Assembly: GCA_045650505.1 (NCBI GenBank)
Contig: JAZRRE010000004.1
Location: forward strand, 1-34,313
Reading direction: 5' to 3'
Source: RGIG1681 sp045650505
GTDB lineage: Bacteria > Bacillota > Clostridia > Christensenellales > UBA1242
Length of the DNA stretch: 34,313 nt
Position numbers and translations under genes: made by a program. The notes under the pieces are model-generated. The model searched no databases, had not been told where the DNA came from, and saw only the letters and a program-made list of their open reading frames with translations. Every line of letters begins with the position of its first letter. Within the stretch, counting starts at the first letter, position 1. Shown in pieces: positions 16,213-25,096 of this stretch.

Positions 16213-16232
16213 TAATGTTAGGAGATTATGAT

Positions 16233-17204
16233 ATGTCATTTTCAAAAAGTGTTAAAGATGAAATCATTAAGAAAAATGTGCATAAGGCCGAAACAAGAGC
16301 ACTTGTTCAAGGCTTGATTTTGTCTGCTGGAAGTTTGGTTATTTCAAGTGGCAGGCTTTCATTTTTCGTGTCTAACGAAAGTGAAAGTGTAATTTTATAT
16401 TTAAAGCAGAAACTAAATGAACTTTTTGGAAATATTGATATTGATGTGGTTCAAATTGTTAAGAACTTCAAAACAAAAGAAAGATTTGAACTTTCGGTTC
16501 AAGAAGACTATAATGAAACAATTTTAAAAGAAATTGGAATTATTAGTTTTAATAAAGAAGGTGAAATGTTATTTTCTGATGTTTGTGATAAAAGTTTTAC
16601 TATAAATGAAAAGAAAATGCAGGCGTTTTTGACAGGTGTGTTTTTGGGTTCTGGTTCGGTTAGTGTTCCTAATGAATCTACAGAAAAGAGAAAGTACGGA
16701 TATCATTTTGAGATTGTGATGAGTTCAAAAGAACAAGTTGATATGATTGCTGAAATTTTATCAAATTTTGATATCTTTCCTAAAATTGTTGAAAGAAATG
16801 AACTTTATGTTTTGTATATTAAAAACAGTGAACTTATTTGTGATACACTTCAACTTTTTGGTGCAAGTAAGTCACTTTTGGATTTAATGAATCAAAAAGT
16901 TACAAGAGATGTTAACAATAACACAAATAGGCAAGTGAATTGTATTGCTGCAAACATTGGTAAAGCCGTTAATGCTGCAGTTAAGCAGATGAAGGCTATT
17001 GAAGTGATTCAAAACACTATTGGTATTGAAAATTTGCCAGAAACGCTTTCAGAAGCTGCACTTGCTAGAATTGCTAACCCTGAAGGTTCACTTAAAGAAC
17101 TTTTGATGGCACTTGATAATAAAATTAGCAAAGGTGCACTTGCACAGCGTTTTGATAAAATTATTAAACTTGCAGAAGAATTAGGAGAAAATGATGGTAA
17201 ATAA
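16233..17204 (+). CDS. whiA: WhiA-family DNA-binding regulator
   Basis: A 323-residue WhiA homologue: an N-terminal LAGLIDADG-like part (SFSKSVKDEI start, then about 100-190) and a C-terminal helix-turn-helix region with SLKELLMALDNKISKGALAQR (about 288-308), the family signature. WhiA controls sporulation division genes in Streptomyces and influences division and chromosome segregation in Firmicutes. AGGAG at 16220-16224, 8 bases from 16233, fixes the start; an upstream in-frame ATG at 16215 lacks a site. It overlaps dnaE by 11 bases, and the dnaE ribosome site lies inside its final codons. The neighbours rapZ and yvcK, normally just upstream, are absent. Confidence 0.95.
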   Translation: MSFSKSVKDEIIKKNVHKAETRALVQGLILSAGSLVISSGRLSFFVSNESESVILYLKQKLNELFGNIDIDVVQIVKNFKTKERFELSVQEDYNETILKEIGIISFNKEGEMLFSDVCDKSFTINEKKMQAFLTGVFLGSGSVSVPNESTEKRKYGYHFEIVMSSKEQVDMIAEILSNFDIFPKIVERNELYVLYIKNSELICDTLQLFGASKSLLDLMNQKVTRDVNNNTNRQVNCIAANIGKAVNAAVKQMKAIEVIQNTIGIENLPETLSEAALARIANPEGSLKELLMALDNKISKGALAQRFDKIIKLAEELGENDGK

Positions 17205-20200
17205 ATATTCACCACTACTTTATACGCATAAAAAGGGCGCAAAGTTTAAGTCTAGTGAAGATGGGAAAAAGATTCTTCCTGAAATTAGACACAAAAAAGC
17301 AATCAAAAGACCTCATGAAGAAATGAGAAAGTTTATCAATGAAAAGAACTTTGTGCATTTGCATTTGCACTCTGAATATTCAATTCTTGATGGTGCGACC
17401 AGAATTGATGCTCTTGTGAAAAAGGCAAAAGAACTTGGAATGCGTGCTGTTGCTGTTACTGACCACGGAAATATGTATGGTGCGGTTACATTCTTTGATG
17501 CTTGTGTTTCACTTGATGAAGCATATTATAACAGACATGGCAAGCCGATTGTAAAACCTATTCTTGGCTGCGAGTTTTATGTTTGCAATAATCACAAGGT
17601 TCACGAGGGAAGAGAAAAGTTGCAGCACTTGGTGCTTCTTGTTAAAAACAAAAAGGGTTACGAAAACATTTCAAAACTTAATGCTATTGCGTTTCGTGAT
17701 GGTTTTCACTTTAAGCCAAGAATTGATTATGATTTGCTTGAGCAGTATAGTGAAGGGCTTATTTGTTTATCTGCGTGTATTGCCGGAACTGTTCCTATGC
17801 TTCTTTTAAATAATCTTGATGATGAAGCTGAAAAAGTTGCACTTCGCTTAAAAAATATGTTTGCTCCTGGTGACTTTTATATTGAGGTTCAAGACCACGC
17901 TTTAAAAGAAGAAAAATATGTGCTTCCAAAACTTTATGCACTTGCTAAAAAGATTGGTGTAAAAACAGTTGCAACAAACGACGTGCATTATCTTGAAAAA
18001 GAAGATTCTGTTGCTCAAGATATCTTGATGTGCGTTAATATGAAGAAAACTATTGATGATCCAGACAGAATGAAGTTTGATACCGATGAGTTTTATTTCA
18101 AGACTTATGAAGAAATGCGTCAACTTTTTGATGAAGAATCAGTTTTAAACTCTCTTGAAATTATGGATAAGTGCAACTTTAATTTTGAGTATGGTCACTA
18201 TTTGTTCCCAAGATATATTCCTGAAACAGGTGATGACCCAATGACTTATATTAGAAAGCTCATTGATAAAGGTGTTAAAGAAAAATATCCTGTTGTAACA
18301 CAAGAACTTACTGATAGAATTGAGTATGAGCTTGGTGTTATTTCAAGAATGGGTTTCATTGAATATTATTTGATTGTTTGGGATTATATCAATGCTGCAA
18401 GAAAAATGGGCATTTCAGTTGGTCCGGGAAGAGGTTCTGGTGCTGGTTCGGTTATTGCGTATTTGCTTGGAATTACTCAACTTGACCCACTTCGTTTTGG
18501 TTTATTCTTTGAAAGATTTTTAAACCCAGACCGTGTATCTGCTCCTGACTTCGATGTTGACTTTGAAGACTGCAGAAGACAAGATGTTATTGAGTACGTA
18601 AGACAAAAATATGGTAATGAAAGAGTTATCAAAATTATTTCTCTTGGTATGATGGCTGCTAAAAACGCAATTAAAGACGTTGGAAGAGCAATGCGTGTTC
18701 CTTATGCTGAAACAGATAAGATTACAAAGGCGATTCCTAACACTGTTGGCAGACCTTATATTTTGAAGAAAGTTTTTGGTTTTTATAAGGCAAAGCCTGG
18801 TGCAAAAGATGCCGGCAGAGAACATGAGTATGTTGTTCAAGAACTCGTTGACCTTTATAACAACAACCCACAATTAAAGCAGGTTGTTGATATTGCTATC
18901 AAACTTGAAGATATGCCACGTCAGCCATCAGTTCACCCTTGTGGTGTTATTATTGGTAAACAGGCACTTGATGATTTTGTTCCACTTTCACGCTCTGGTG
19001 AAGAAATTACAACACAATATAATGGTGGACAAATGGAACATTTGGGTCACCTTAAAATGGACTTTTTGGGTCTTTGCAACTTATCCGATATTAAATTCGC
19101 GATTCAATATGTTAAAGAGAATCGTGGAATTGATGTTTCATTTGAGAAAAACACTTATGATGACCCTGATGTGTTTAAAATGATTGCATCAGGAAACACA
19201 ACAGCTGTATTCCAGCTTGAAAGTGGCGGTTTCCAAAAGTTCATGAGAGAGCTTAAGCCAACTTGTCTTGAAGATATTGTTGCGGGCGTTTCACTTTATC
19301 GACCTGGACCAATGGATACAATTCCTGACTTTGTTCACAATAAGCATAATCCAGAAAGTGTTACTTATGTTGACCCAAGACTTGAGCCGGTTTTGAACTA
19401 TACTTATGGTGTTATCGTTTATCAAGAGCAAGTTATGAAAATTGTTCAGGTGCTTGCTGGTTACACACTTGCGCGTGCGGACGCTGTGCGTAAAATGATG
19501 GGTAAGAAGAAGCTTAAAGACCTTCAAAAAGAAAGAGATGTCTTTGTTAATGGTTGTCCATCAATACTCGGAAAACCAGCCGTTGATGGTTGTGTTAAAA
19601 ATGGTGTTTCTGCAGAAGTTGCAAACGCACTTTGGGACAAAATGGAAAAATTTGGTTCTTATGCGTTTAACAAATCACACGCTGCGGCTTATTCGTATGT
19701 AACTTATCAAACAGCGTATATGAAATATTACTTTAGACCTGAATTTTTGACAGCAACTTTAAACAACAGAATCAATAAGTCTGACGACCTTAAAAAATAT
19801 CTTGCTTATGCAAAAAGTGAAAATATTGCAATTCTTCCACCAGATATTAATGAGTCAAAAACACTCTTTTCTGTTAAAGGTGAAAATATTAGATTCGGTC
19901 TTTCTGCTATTAAGGGAATTGGTGGTGCAATTTGTGACCAAATTATTGAAGAAAGAGAAAAGAATGGACCTTATAAATCACTTGAAAACTTTTTATCAAG
20001 AACAGTTGAATTTGGCTTAAATAAGCGTTTAATTGAAGGCTTTATCTATTCAGGTGCATTTGATTGCTTTGGAAAGACAAGAAGTCAGCTTATTGCTGTT
20101 TATGAAAATGCAATGGCACAGGCTGCAAAAGATGCAAAATCTAAACTTGCAGGTCAATTTTCAATGTTTAGTGATATTATGGCTGAAGATGAAGCAATTA

Positions 20201-20949
20201 CCATTAATTATCCAAATCTTAAAGAATATGACACAATGGAAAGGCTTAAAAAAGAAAAGGAAATTTGTGGTATTTATATTTCAGGAAGCCCACTTGATGA
20301 CTATATTGAGCAAATTATGAGTTATGACTTTAACTCATCAATGATTCAAGAGGGTGATTCAGGTGAAGAAACTGAAGATGGTCAAAATCAAGATTTTGTG
20401 AGTGACATTAAAGATGGAATGACAGTTCACTGTGGTGGTGTGGTTTCAGCGCTTAAAAAGATTATGACAAAGCAAACTAATAAACCAATGGCAATCATCA
20501 CTGTCGAAGATATATACGGTGAATTTGACTGTATGGTCTTCAACAAGATTTACGAAAAAGAAATGGATGAATTGGTGCAAGATAGAATCGTTCATATTGA
20601 AGGTAGGCTTTCTATTCGTGTTGGTGAAAAACCAATTGTGCTTGTTGAAAAGATTGAATATTTAGACAAAAAGCAAAACACAAATACTTCAGTTGAGGCA
20701 AGTGCTGTGTTTGGTTCTAGTGAAAAGAAGGAAGAGAAAATTCCTAATGTTTATTTAAAATTTAATTTAGATGATAAATCACTTGTTGACCTTATTGGTG
20801 AAGTTGTTTCTTGTTATCAAGGAAAGTGTCCGGTTATGGTTCAACATAATAAAAAACTTTATAATTTAGGTTTAAAAGCAAATCCATCAAATTCATTTGT
20901 TGCTGAAATTTCCGAAATTATCGGTGGCGAAAATATCAAGATAATTTAA
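17194..20949 (+). CDS. dnaE: DNA polymerase III alpha subunit, DnaE type
   Basis: A replicative C-family polymerase, 1251 residues. The PHP domain (54-260) keeps the whole metal set in recognisable motifs: VHLHLHSEYS (His57, His59), VTDHGN, GCEFYV, QHLVLL, LSACIAG and NDVHYL, suggesting an active PHP nuclease. The polymerase core has GPGRGSGAGS and the metal-binding Asp452, Asp454 and Asp456 in PDFDVDF. Helix-hairpin-helix and OB-fold regions follow (MTVHCGGVVS onward). About 50 basic residues precede the PHP domain, which normally starts within 10 residues of the N-terminus. AGGAG at 17183-17187 supports ATG 17194 (ATG 17191 is closer, 3 bases). Overlap with whiA implies coupling. Confidence 0.97.
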   Translation: MVNKYSPLLYTHKKGAKFKSSEDGKKILPEIRHKKAIKRPHEEMRKFINEKNFVHLHLHSEYSILDGATRIDALVKKAKELGMRAVAVTDHGNMYGAVTFFDACVSLDEAYYNRHGKPIVKPILGCEFYVCNNHKVHEGREKLQHLVLLVKNKKGYENISKLNAIAFRDGFHFKPRIDYDLLEQYSEGLICLSACIAGTVPMLLLNNLDDEAEKVALRLKNMFAPGDFYIEVQDHALKEEKYVLPKLYALAKKIGVKTVATNDVHYLEKEDSVAQDILMCVNMKKTIDDPDRMKFDTDEFYFKTYEEMRQLFDEESVLNSLEIMDKCNFNFEYGHYLFPRYIPETGDDPMTYIRKLIDKGVKEKYPVVTQELTDRIEYELGVISRMGFIEYYLIVWDYINAARKMGISVGPGRGSGAGSVIAYLLGITQLDPLRFGLFFERFLNPDRVSAPDFDVDFEDCRRQDVIEYVRQKYGNERVIKIISLGMMAAKNAIKDVGRAMRVPYAETDKITKAIPNTVGRPYILKKVFGFYKAKPGAKDAGREHEYVVQELVDLYNNNPQLKQVVDIAIKLEDMPRQPSVHPCGVIIGKQALDDFVPLSRSGEEITTQYNGGQMEHLGHLKMDFLGLCNLSDIKFAIQYVKENRGIDVSFEKNTYDDPDVFKMIASGNTTAVFQLESGGFQKFMRELKPTCLEDIVAGVSLYRPGPMDTIPDFVHNKHNPESVTYVDPRLEPVLNYTYGVIVYQEQVMKIVQVLAGYTLARADAVRKMMGKKKLKDLQKERDVFVNGCPSILGKPAVDGCVKNGVSAEVANALWDKMEKFGSYAFNKSHAAAYSYVTYQTAYMKYYFRPEFLTATLNNRINKSDDLKKYLAYAKSENIAILPPDINESKTLFSVKGENIRFGLSAIKGIGGAICDQIIEEREKNGPYKSLENFLSRTVEFGLNKRLIEGFIYSGAFDCFGKTRSQLIAVYENAMAQAAKDAKSKLAGQFSMFSDIMAEDEAITINYPNLKEYDTMERLKKEKEICGIYISGSPLDDYIEQIMSYDFNSSMIQEGDSGEETEDGQNQDFVSDIKDGMTVHCGGVVSALKKIMTKQTNKPMAIITVEDIYGEFDCMVFNKIYEKEMDELVQDRIVHIEGRLSIRVGEKPIVLVEKIEYLDKKQNTNTSVEASAVFGSSEKKEEKIPNVYLKFNLDDKSLVDLIGEVVSCYQGKCPVMVQHNKKLYNLGLKANPSNSFVAEISEIIGGENIKII

Positions 20950-20965
20950 TAAGCGTTTTATTTAG

Positions 20966-20994
20966 TTGATTTTTTAGATTTAAACGAATAATAT
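20966..20994 (+). promoter_or_regulatory. possible promoter of pfkA
   Basis: TTGATT (20966-20971), a 17-base spacer and TAATAT (20989-20994). Moderate match; no terminator is visible between dnaE and pfkA, so readthrough is also possible. Confidence 0.4.
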
Positions 20995-21016
20995 ATAACT
21001 ATAAAAGGAGAAATTT

Positions 21017-21973
21017 ATGAATAATATTGCAGTTCTTACAAGTGGTGGCGATAGTCCTGGTATGAATGCCTGCATTCGTTCAGTTGTTCGTTATGGTATT
21101 TCACAAGGTTTAAAAGTTTATGGCGTTAGGCGTGGTTATGCTGGGCTTATCGAAGATGATATTGTGTTAATGACAGAGCGAAGTGTTGGAAACATTATTC
21201 ATGTTGGTGGAACAATGCTTAAAACTGCTAGATGTAAAGAGTTTCAAACACCAGCTGGCGTTGATAAGGCAGTTGAAAATTTAAAGAAAAGAAACATTGA
21301 TGGTGTTGTTGTTATTGGTGGTGATGGAACATTTAGAGGTGCTAGAGAACTCATCAACAGAGGAATTTTAGTTGCCGGTGTTCCTGGAACTATTGATAAT
21401 AACTTGTTTTATACTGATTACACACTAGGTTATGACACTGCTGTTAATACTGTTGTTGACCTTGTTAATAATGTGCGTGACACATCAATGTCACATGATA
21501 GAGTTTCTATTATTGAAGTTATGGGGGCTGGTTGCGGTGATGTTGCACTTTCTGCTGGACTTGCTGCTGGTGCCGATGTTATTTTGGTTCCTGAAGTTAA
21601 GTGGAGTATTGATGATGTTTGTGATAAACTCAACAAGGCTAAAAAGTGTGGAAAACAATGTAGCATTATCATTTTGTCAGAACACGTTTGTGACCCAAAT
21701 GACCTTGCTAAAATGATTACTGTTAAAAGTGGTCTTGATTGCAGGTCTGTAATTTTAGGACACGTTCAAAGAGGTGGAAGCCCAACTGCATTTGATAGAA
21801 ATTTGGGAACAAATTATGGTGCTAAAGCAGTTGAACACATTATGCAAGGTGAGTGTGGTGTTGTTGGTTTTAGAGGTGGAAAATATATTTTTGTTCCTAT
21901 TGAAGATGCTTTTAAACAAACCAGAAAGTTTGATATGGATGAATATATTTTAGCTCAAAGATTGAGTTTCTAA
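21017..21973 (+). CDS. pfkA: ATP-dependent 6-phosphofructokinase, atypical active site
   Basis: The committed glycolytic step, fructose 6-phosphate to fructose 1,6-bisphosphate. The 318-residue protein aligns without gaps to E. coli PfkA through the active site. SGGDSPGMNACIR and GGDGT (Gly104, ATP-type) are present, as are the catalytic Asp127 in PGTIDN, Arg72 in TARCKEF, Arg162, the ITEH-like SEH segment and LGHVQRGG. Two positions differ: residue 129 is Asn (PGTIDNN instead of PGTIDND) and residue 171 is Ala (VMGAG instead of VMGRx). In E. coli, Asp129 and Arg171 lie at the catalytic and phosphate-contact site. Gly124 argues against a PPi-dependent enzyme. The ribosome site is AAGGAG. A strong terminator follows. 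Confidence 0.93.
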   Translation: MNNIAVLTSGGDSPGMNACIRSVVRYGISQGLKVYGVRRGYAGLIEDDIVLMTERSVGNIIHVGGTMLKTARCKEFQTPAGVDKAVENLKKRNIDGVVVIGGDGTFRGARELINRGILVAGVPGTIDNNLFYTDYTLGYDTAVNTVVDLVNNVRDTSMSHDRVSIIEVMGAGCGDVALSAGLAAGADVILVPEVKWSIDDVCDKLNKAKKCGKQCSIIILSEHVCDPNDLAKMITVKSGLDCRSVILGHVQRGGSPTAFDRNLGTNYGAKAVEHIMQGECGVVGFRGGKYIFVPIEDAFKQTRKFDMDEYILAQRLSF

Positions 21974-22008
21974 AATTGTTAAGAAATTGATGTAAATTCA
22001 AATAAATT

Positions 22009-22042
22009 AAGGTGTTATGTTTCGCATAACACCTTTTAATTT
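22009..22042 (+). terminator. intrinsic terminator of pfkA
   Basis: A perfect 11-bp stem (22009-22019 with 22025-22035) with loop TTTCG, then T-rich sequence. Nearly the same sequence as the terminator after prfA. Confidence 0.9.
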
Positions 22043-22095
22043 TGTTTTTGATTTGACATTTTAAGTTCAAAAATTAAATCATACTTAAAATTATT

Positions 22096-22123
22096 TTGAT
22101 AAGAAAATTTAATGTGATACAAT
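22096..22123 (+). promoter_or_regulatory. promoter of the metallo-beta-lactamase-fold gene
   Basis: TTGATA (22096-22101), a 16-base spacer and TACAAT (22118-22123), with TG at 22115-22116 giving an extended -10. Confidence 0.7.
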
Positions 22124-22144
22124 AAAGTGAAAGAGGGTGAAATT

Positions 22145-22876
22145 ATGAAACTTAAAATTATTGGAACAAGTTGCACTTGGTTTGAAAGGTTAAACACTAG
22201 TTATGTGATTGATAAAGATATTATCTTTGATGTGCCTGGTGGAAACTATAAAGAGATTATCAAATATACAGATATTTCAAAATTAAAAAGTGTTATTATT
22301 TCACATTTTCATAATGACCATTTTGCAGACTTTAGAGTTATTGCTACGCTTACTATGCGTCACTATGAAAAATATGGTAGAACAGAAAAATTAAGAGTTT
22401 ATTCACCAAAAGGGATTCTTGAACATTTGGTATCGATAGCAAAACTCACTTATTCAGGTCTTGATGAGTGTAATGAAGAATCACTCACCGAGCATATTGA
22501 TTTTATCACTCTTGAAGATGTTTTTGAATTTGAGGAAGGTAACTATAAAATCAAAGCATATAAAATGGAACATGGTGCACCTGAAACTTATGGTTTTACA
22601 TTTACAGATAAAGAAGGGAAAGTTGTTGCATTTTCTGCTGACACAAAAATGTGTGATAATTTACACAAGCTTTTAGAAAATGCTGACCACGCATTTGTTG
22701 AAATGTCTTCAACAGTTTCTCACAGGTCACATCTTTCAATTGCTGAATTTGAAGAACTTGAAAAGAAATATAAAAACGCAAAGTTTTATCCTGTGCATAC
22801 AAGTGACAGATGTCAACAATATGCAATCGATAATGGAATGAACTATGTTAATGATGGCGACGAATTGTTGCTTTAA
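22145..22876 (+). CDS. metallo-beta-lactamase-fold hydrolase (RNase Z-like)
   Basis: A 243-residue metal hydrolase. The metal motif HxHxDH is present as His54-Phe-His56-Asn-Asp58-His59. Later ligands are His in KMEHGAPE, Asp in FSADTK and His in PVHTSDR. The layout resembles the RNase Z / PqqB-like part of the superfamily, but the length and context do not identify the substrate. tRNA 3' processing is one possibility only. An in-frame ATG at 22127 lies upstream; GAGGG at 22133-22137, 7 bases from 22145, supports the later start. The membrane protein gene begins 9 bases after its stop and is probably co-transcribed. Confidence 0.88.
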   Translation: MKLKIIGTSCTWFERLNTSYVIDKDIIFDVPGGNYKEIIKYTDISKLKSVIISHFHNDHFADFRVIATLTMRHYEKYGRTEKLRVYSPKGILEHLVSIAKLTYSGLDECNEESLTEHIDFITLEDVFEFEEGNYKIKAYKMEHGAPETYGFTFTDKEGKVVAFSADTKMCDNLHKLLENADHAFVEMSSTVSHRSHLSIAEFEELEKKYKNAKFYPVHTSDRCQQYAIDNGMNYVNDGDELLL

Positions 22877-22885
22877 GGAGAATTT

Positions 22886-23701
22886 ATGTCTGAATGGGTT
22901 AAAGAGTTATTTGTTACAATTTTTGGAACAAACAGCTGGCTTGCAACAATAATTATTTCAATGATACCAATTGTTGAACTTCGTGGGGCAATACCTTTTG
23001 GTTCGGCAACTAGTTTTTGGGGTGAACACGCACTTGAACTTTGGGAATCTCTTTTATTTTCACTTTTAGGAAGCACTTTAGTTTGTGTTATTTTGACATT
23101 TTTGTTTTGGCCAATTTTCAAGTGGTTAAAACAGACAAAATCATTTAAGAAGATTGCTTTATGGATGGAAAAGAAACTTAATAAAAACGCTGAAAATATA
23201 AATAACAAGACAGAAAATGAAAAAGATTCAAAGAAAATTAAGTGGCTGAAAATAATGGGAATTTTTGGTTTTGTTGCTATTCCACTTCCACTTACCGGTG
23301 TGTGGACAGGAACCTGTTTAGCGCTCTTTATTGGGCTTAATAAAAAAGAAACAATGACATCTGTTATTCTAGGAAATATTATTGCGGGCCTTATCATGAC
23401 ACTTATTTCTTATTTTTTTGCTGATAACACAATGATTGTTTTCTATGCATTCTTTATTTTAGTTGGTGTTTTTATTTTATTTGAATTGATTAAGAAAATG
23501 GTTAAAAAGATTAAAAATAAAAACAAAGTTCAACTTGAAGCTGAAAATAATTTAAATGTTGAAAAAAAAGAAGATAGTCAAGAATTAATTATTGAAAATA
23601 ACGAAAAAATTGATGAAAATAATGTTGAAGATAGTGAAGTTGCAGAAATGAAAAACGAAACTATTGAAAATGATGAAAGTATTGAATTTAACAATGATTA
23701 G
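22886..23701 (+). CDS. small multidrug export family membrane protein with charged tail
   Basis: A 271-residue integral membrane protein. PIVELRGAIP (28-37) and IPLPLTGVWTGT (132-143) are the paired signature motifs of the Sm_multidrug_ex family (COG2426), related to DedA-type transporters. Membrane segments are predicted at about 18-38, 55-80, 124-150, 155-180 and 182-202. A hydrophilic Lys/Asn/Glu loop (about 84-120) separates the halves. The last 65 residues are acidic and Asn-rich, likely disordered and cytoplasmic. Despite the family name, drug export is not established. AAGGAG precedes the start closely. The promoter of the next gene lies in its 3' end. Confidence 0.87.
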   Translation: MSEWVKELFVTIFGTNSWLATIIISMIPIVELRGAIPFGSATSFWGEHALELWESLLFSLLGSTLVCVILTFLFWPIFKWLKQTKSFKKIALWMEKKLNKNAENINNKTENEKDSKKIKWLKIMGIFGFVAIPLPLTGVWTGTCLALFIGLNKKETMTSVILGNIIAGLIMTLISYFFADNTMIVFYAFFILVGVFILFELIKKMVKKIKNKNKVQLEAENNLNVEKKEDSQELIIENNEKIDENNVEDSEVAEMKNETIENDESIEFNND

Positions 23702-23710
23702 TGATATAAT
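23682..23710 (+). promoter_or_regulatory. promoter of the 167-aa unknown gene
   Basis: TTGAAT (23682-23687), a 17-base spacer and TATAAT (23705-23710), with TG at 23702-23703. It overlaps the end of the upstream membrane protein gene. Confidence 0.75.
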
Positions 23711-23738
23711 TGAATTGTAATATATGGGGGAGTAAATT

Positions 23739-24242
23739 GTGGCAAATTATAATTATAAAAGATATGTTGATGAGTTCGTGAGAATTGAATCATTTCAGCC
23801 AGATGAGGTCTATTATGAACTTGATGTTAGTGATAAACAAATTAAAGATTTTGCATTAGACACAATGTATGAAATTATCAATGACAAAAACACATTCACA
23901 CAAGAAGAAAGAGAAGAACTTAACAGATGTTTTGGTGAAATTGCAAAAAGAACTTATGCTGCGGCATATCGTTATAGAGAATCGCTTGAACATCATATTG
24001 AAATTGCAACTTTTGAACCAGACCTTGTTTCAACTCCATCATATACAGGAGCAAGTGTTAGAGAAGAAGCTAAAGATTATGTTTTTGACTTGATTAGAGG
24101 AATCTTGTTAGATGAAAGAGTTTTGTCTGAAGCAGAAAGAGATAAAATTAAAAAAGATATGATTTTAAGAGGGTATAAAAAAGAAAATATGGAAAAATTC
24201 TTTTCAAAAGAATGTCCTGAAAATGTTTCAATTTTTGAATAA
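23739..24242 (+). CDS. unknown protein, 167 aa
   Basis: A soluble, mostly helical, acidic protein that I cannot assign to a family. It starts with GTG at 23739 behind GGGGGAG (23726-23732). It seems to have two similar helical halves: each contains an Asp/Glu-rich helix followed by a segment such as LSEAERDKIKK or FTQEEREELNR, which could be an old internal duplication. No catalytic motif, signal peptide or membrane segment is visible. Its own promoter and a shared bidirectional terminator make it a single-gene transcript. Confidence 0.75.
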   Translation: MANYNYKRYVDEFVRIESFQPDEVYYELDVSDKQIKDFALDTMYEIINDKNTFTQEEREELNRCFGEIAKRTYAAAYRYRESLEHHIEIATFEPDLVSTPSYTGASVREEAKDYVFDLIRGILLDERVLSEAERDKIKKDMILRGYKKENMEKFFSKECPENVSIFE

Positions 24243-24250
24243 GAAAAAAC

Positions 24251-24284
24251 AAAAAAGATGGCGAATAATCGTCATCTTTTTTTA
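24251..24284. terminator. bidirectional intrinsic terminator
   Basis: A 12-bp stem (24253-24264 with 24269-24280, one G-T pair) with a 4-base loop has an A-run on its left and a T-run on its right, so it can terminate both the plus-strand unknown gene and the minus-strand ABC operon. Its right arm contains the last codons of the permease. Confidence 0.87.
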
Positions 24285-25096
24285 ATGATAATTTTTTCTA
24301 GTACCGATATTATGCCATACATAATACCCGATAAAATGCAGAGTATGATGATTGATGTCATCACTAAATCAAGTTTAAAAACTTGTCCGCCATAAACCAA
24401 AAGATAACCAAGACCGGCTTTGCTTGAAAGATATTCTCCCATAATAACACCGACCCAAGCCATACCTAAATTAATTTTGAGTGTGGCAATAAAATTTGGA
24501 AGGGTTGCAGGAATGATTAGTTTGGTTAAGATTTGAAGTTTGTTTGCACCCATTGTTTTTAAGAGCATAATTTTTTCATTTGATACAGATAGGTAACCAT
24601 TGAGCAGATTTATTATCGTGATTACAACGCAAATTAAAATTCCCATAGTAACAATTGCATTTGTTCCAATGCCAACCCAAATGATGATGAGTGGACCAAG
24701 TGCGATTTTTGGTAGACTATTAAGCACAATTAAATAAGGCTCTAAAACCCGTTTTAGTGGAGTTATTACAAATAATATAATTGCAACAGCTGTGCCGATA
24801 ATAGTGCTTAAAGCAAAAGCTAAAACGGTTTCATTTAATGTGGTTAATATATGTTTAAAAAGATTTCCAGAGTTATATAACTCAATGGTTTGTTTGATTA
24901 TTCTTGATGGAGAAGATGTGATGAATGGGTCAACAATGTTAAGATGTGCAACAAGTTCCCAAACGCCGATAATTGCAATTAAAAGAAATACTCTTGCAAA
25001 GTGAATAAAAAAGGTTTTAATATGTTCTTTTTTAACGAATTTTTGATGAGCAATTGAACATTTTTCTTTGTTTGTTTTTAAAGTAAATCTTTTCAT
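24272..25096 (-). CDS. ABC transporter permease (SsuC/ThiX-like)
   Basis: A 274-residue inner-membrane permease of the binding-protein-dependent family. About six membrane segments are seen, with the EAA-type cytoplasmic loop KTMGANKLQILTKLIIPATL that contacts the ATPase. The LPKIALGPLIIIWVGIG segment is typical of the sulfonate/taurine/thiamine-precursor group. The ATG (25096-25094) overlaps the ATPase stop as ATGA, a coupled start, and GGGAG lies 8 bases upstream; a longer in-frame start at 25111 is less likely. Last gene of the operon, ending in the shared terminator. Confidence 0.93.
   Translation of the reverse strand: MKRFTLKTNKEKCSIAHQKFVKKEHIKTFFIHFARVFLLIAIIGVWELVAHLNIVDPFITSSPSRIIKQTIELYNSGNLFKHILTTLNETVLAFALSTIIGTAVAIILFVITPLKRVLEPYLIVLNSLPKIALGPLIIIWVGIGTNAIVTMGILICVVITIINLLNGYLSVSNEKIMLLKTMGANKLQILTKLIIPATLPNFIATLKINLGMAWVGVIMGEYLSSKAGLGYLLVYGGQVFKLDLVMTSIIILCILSGIMYGIISVLEKIIIKKR

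Noticed and set aside
17321..17340. A shorter DnaE beginning at Met44
   Set aside because: No ribosome site precedes it, whereas AGGAG and the whiA overlap support 17194.
22873..23397. A 174-codon minus-strand open frame
   Set aside because: It lies wholly antisense to the small-multidrug-export-family gene, has no ribosome site, and its product is an anti-frame artefact.
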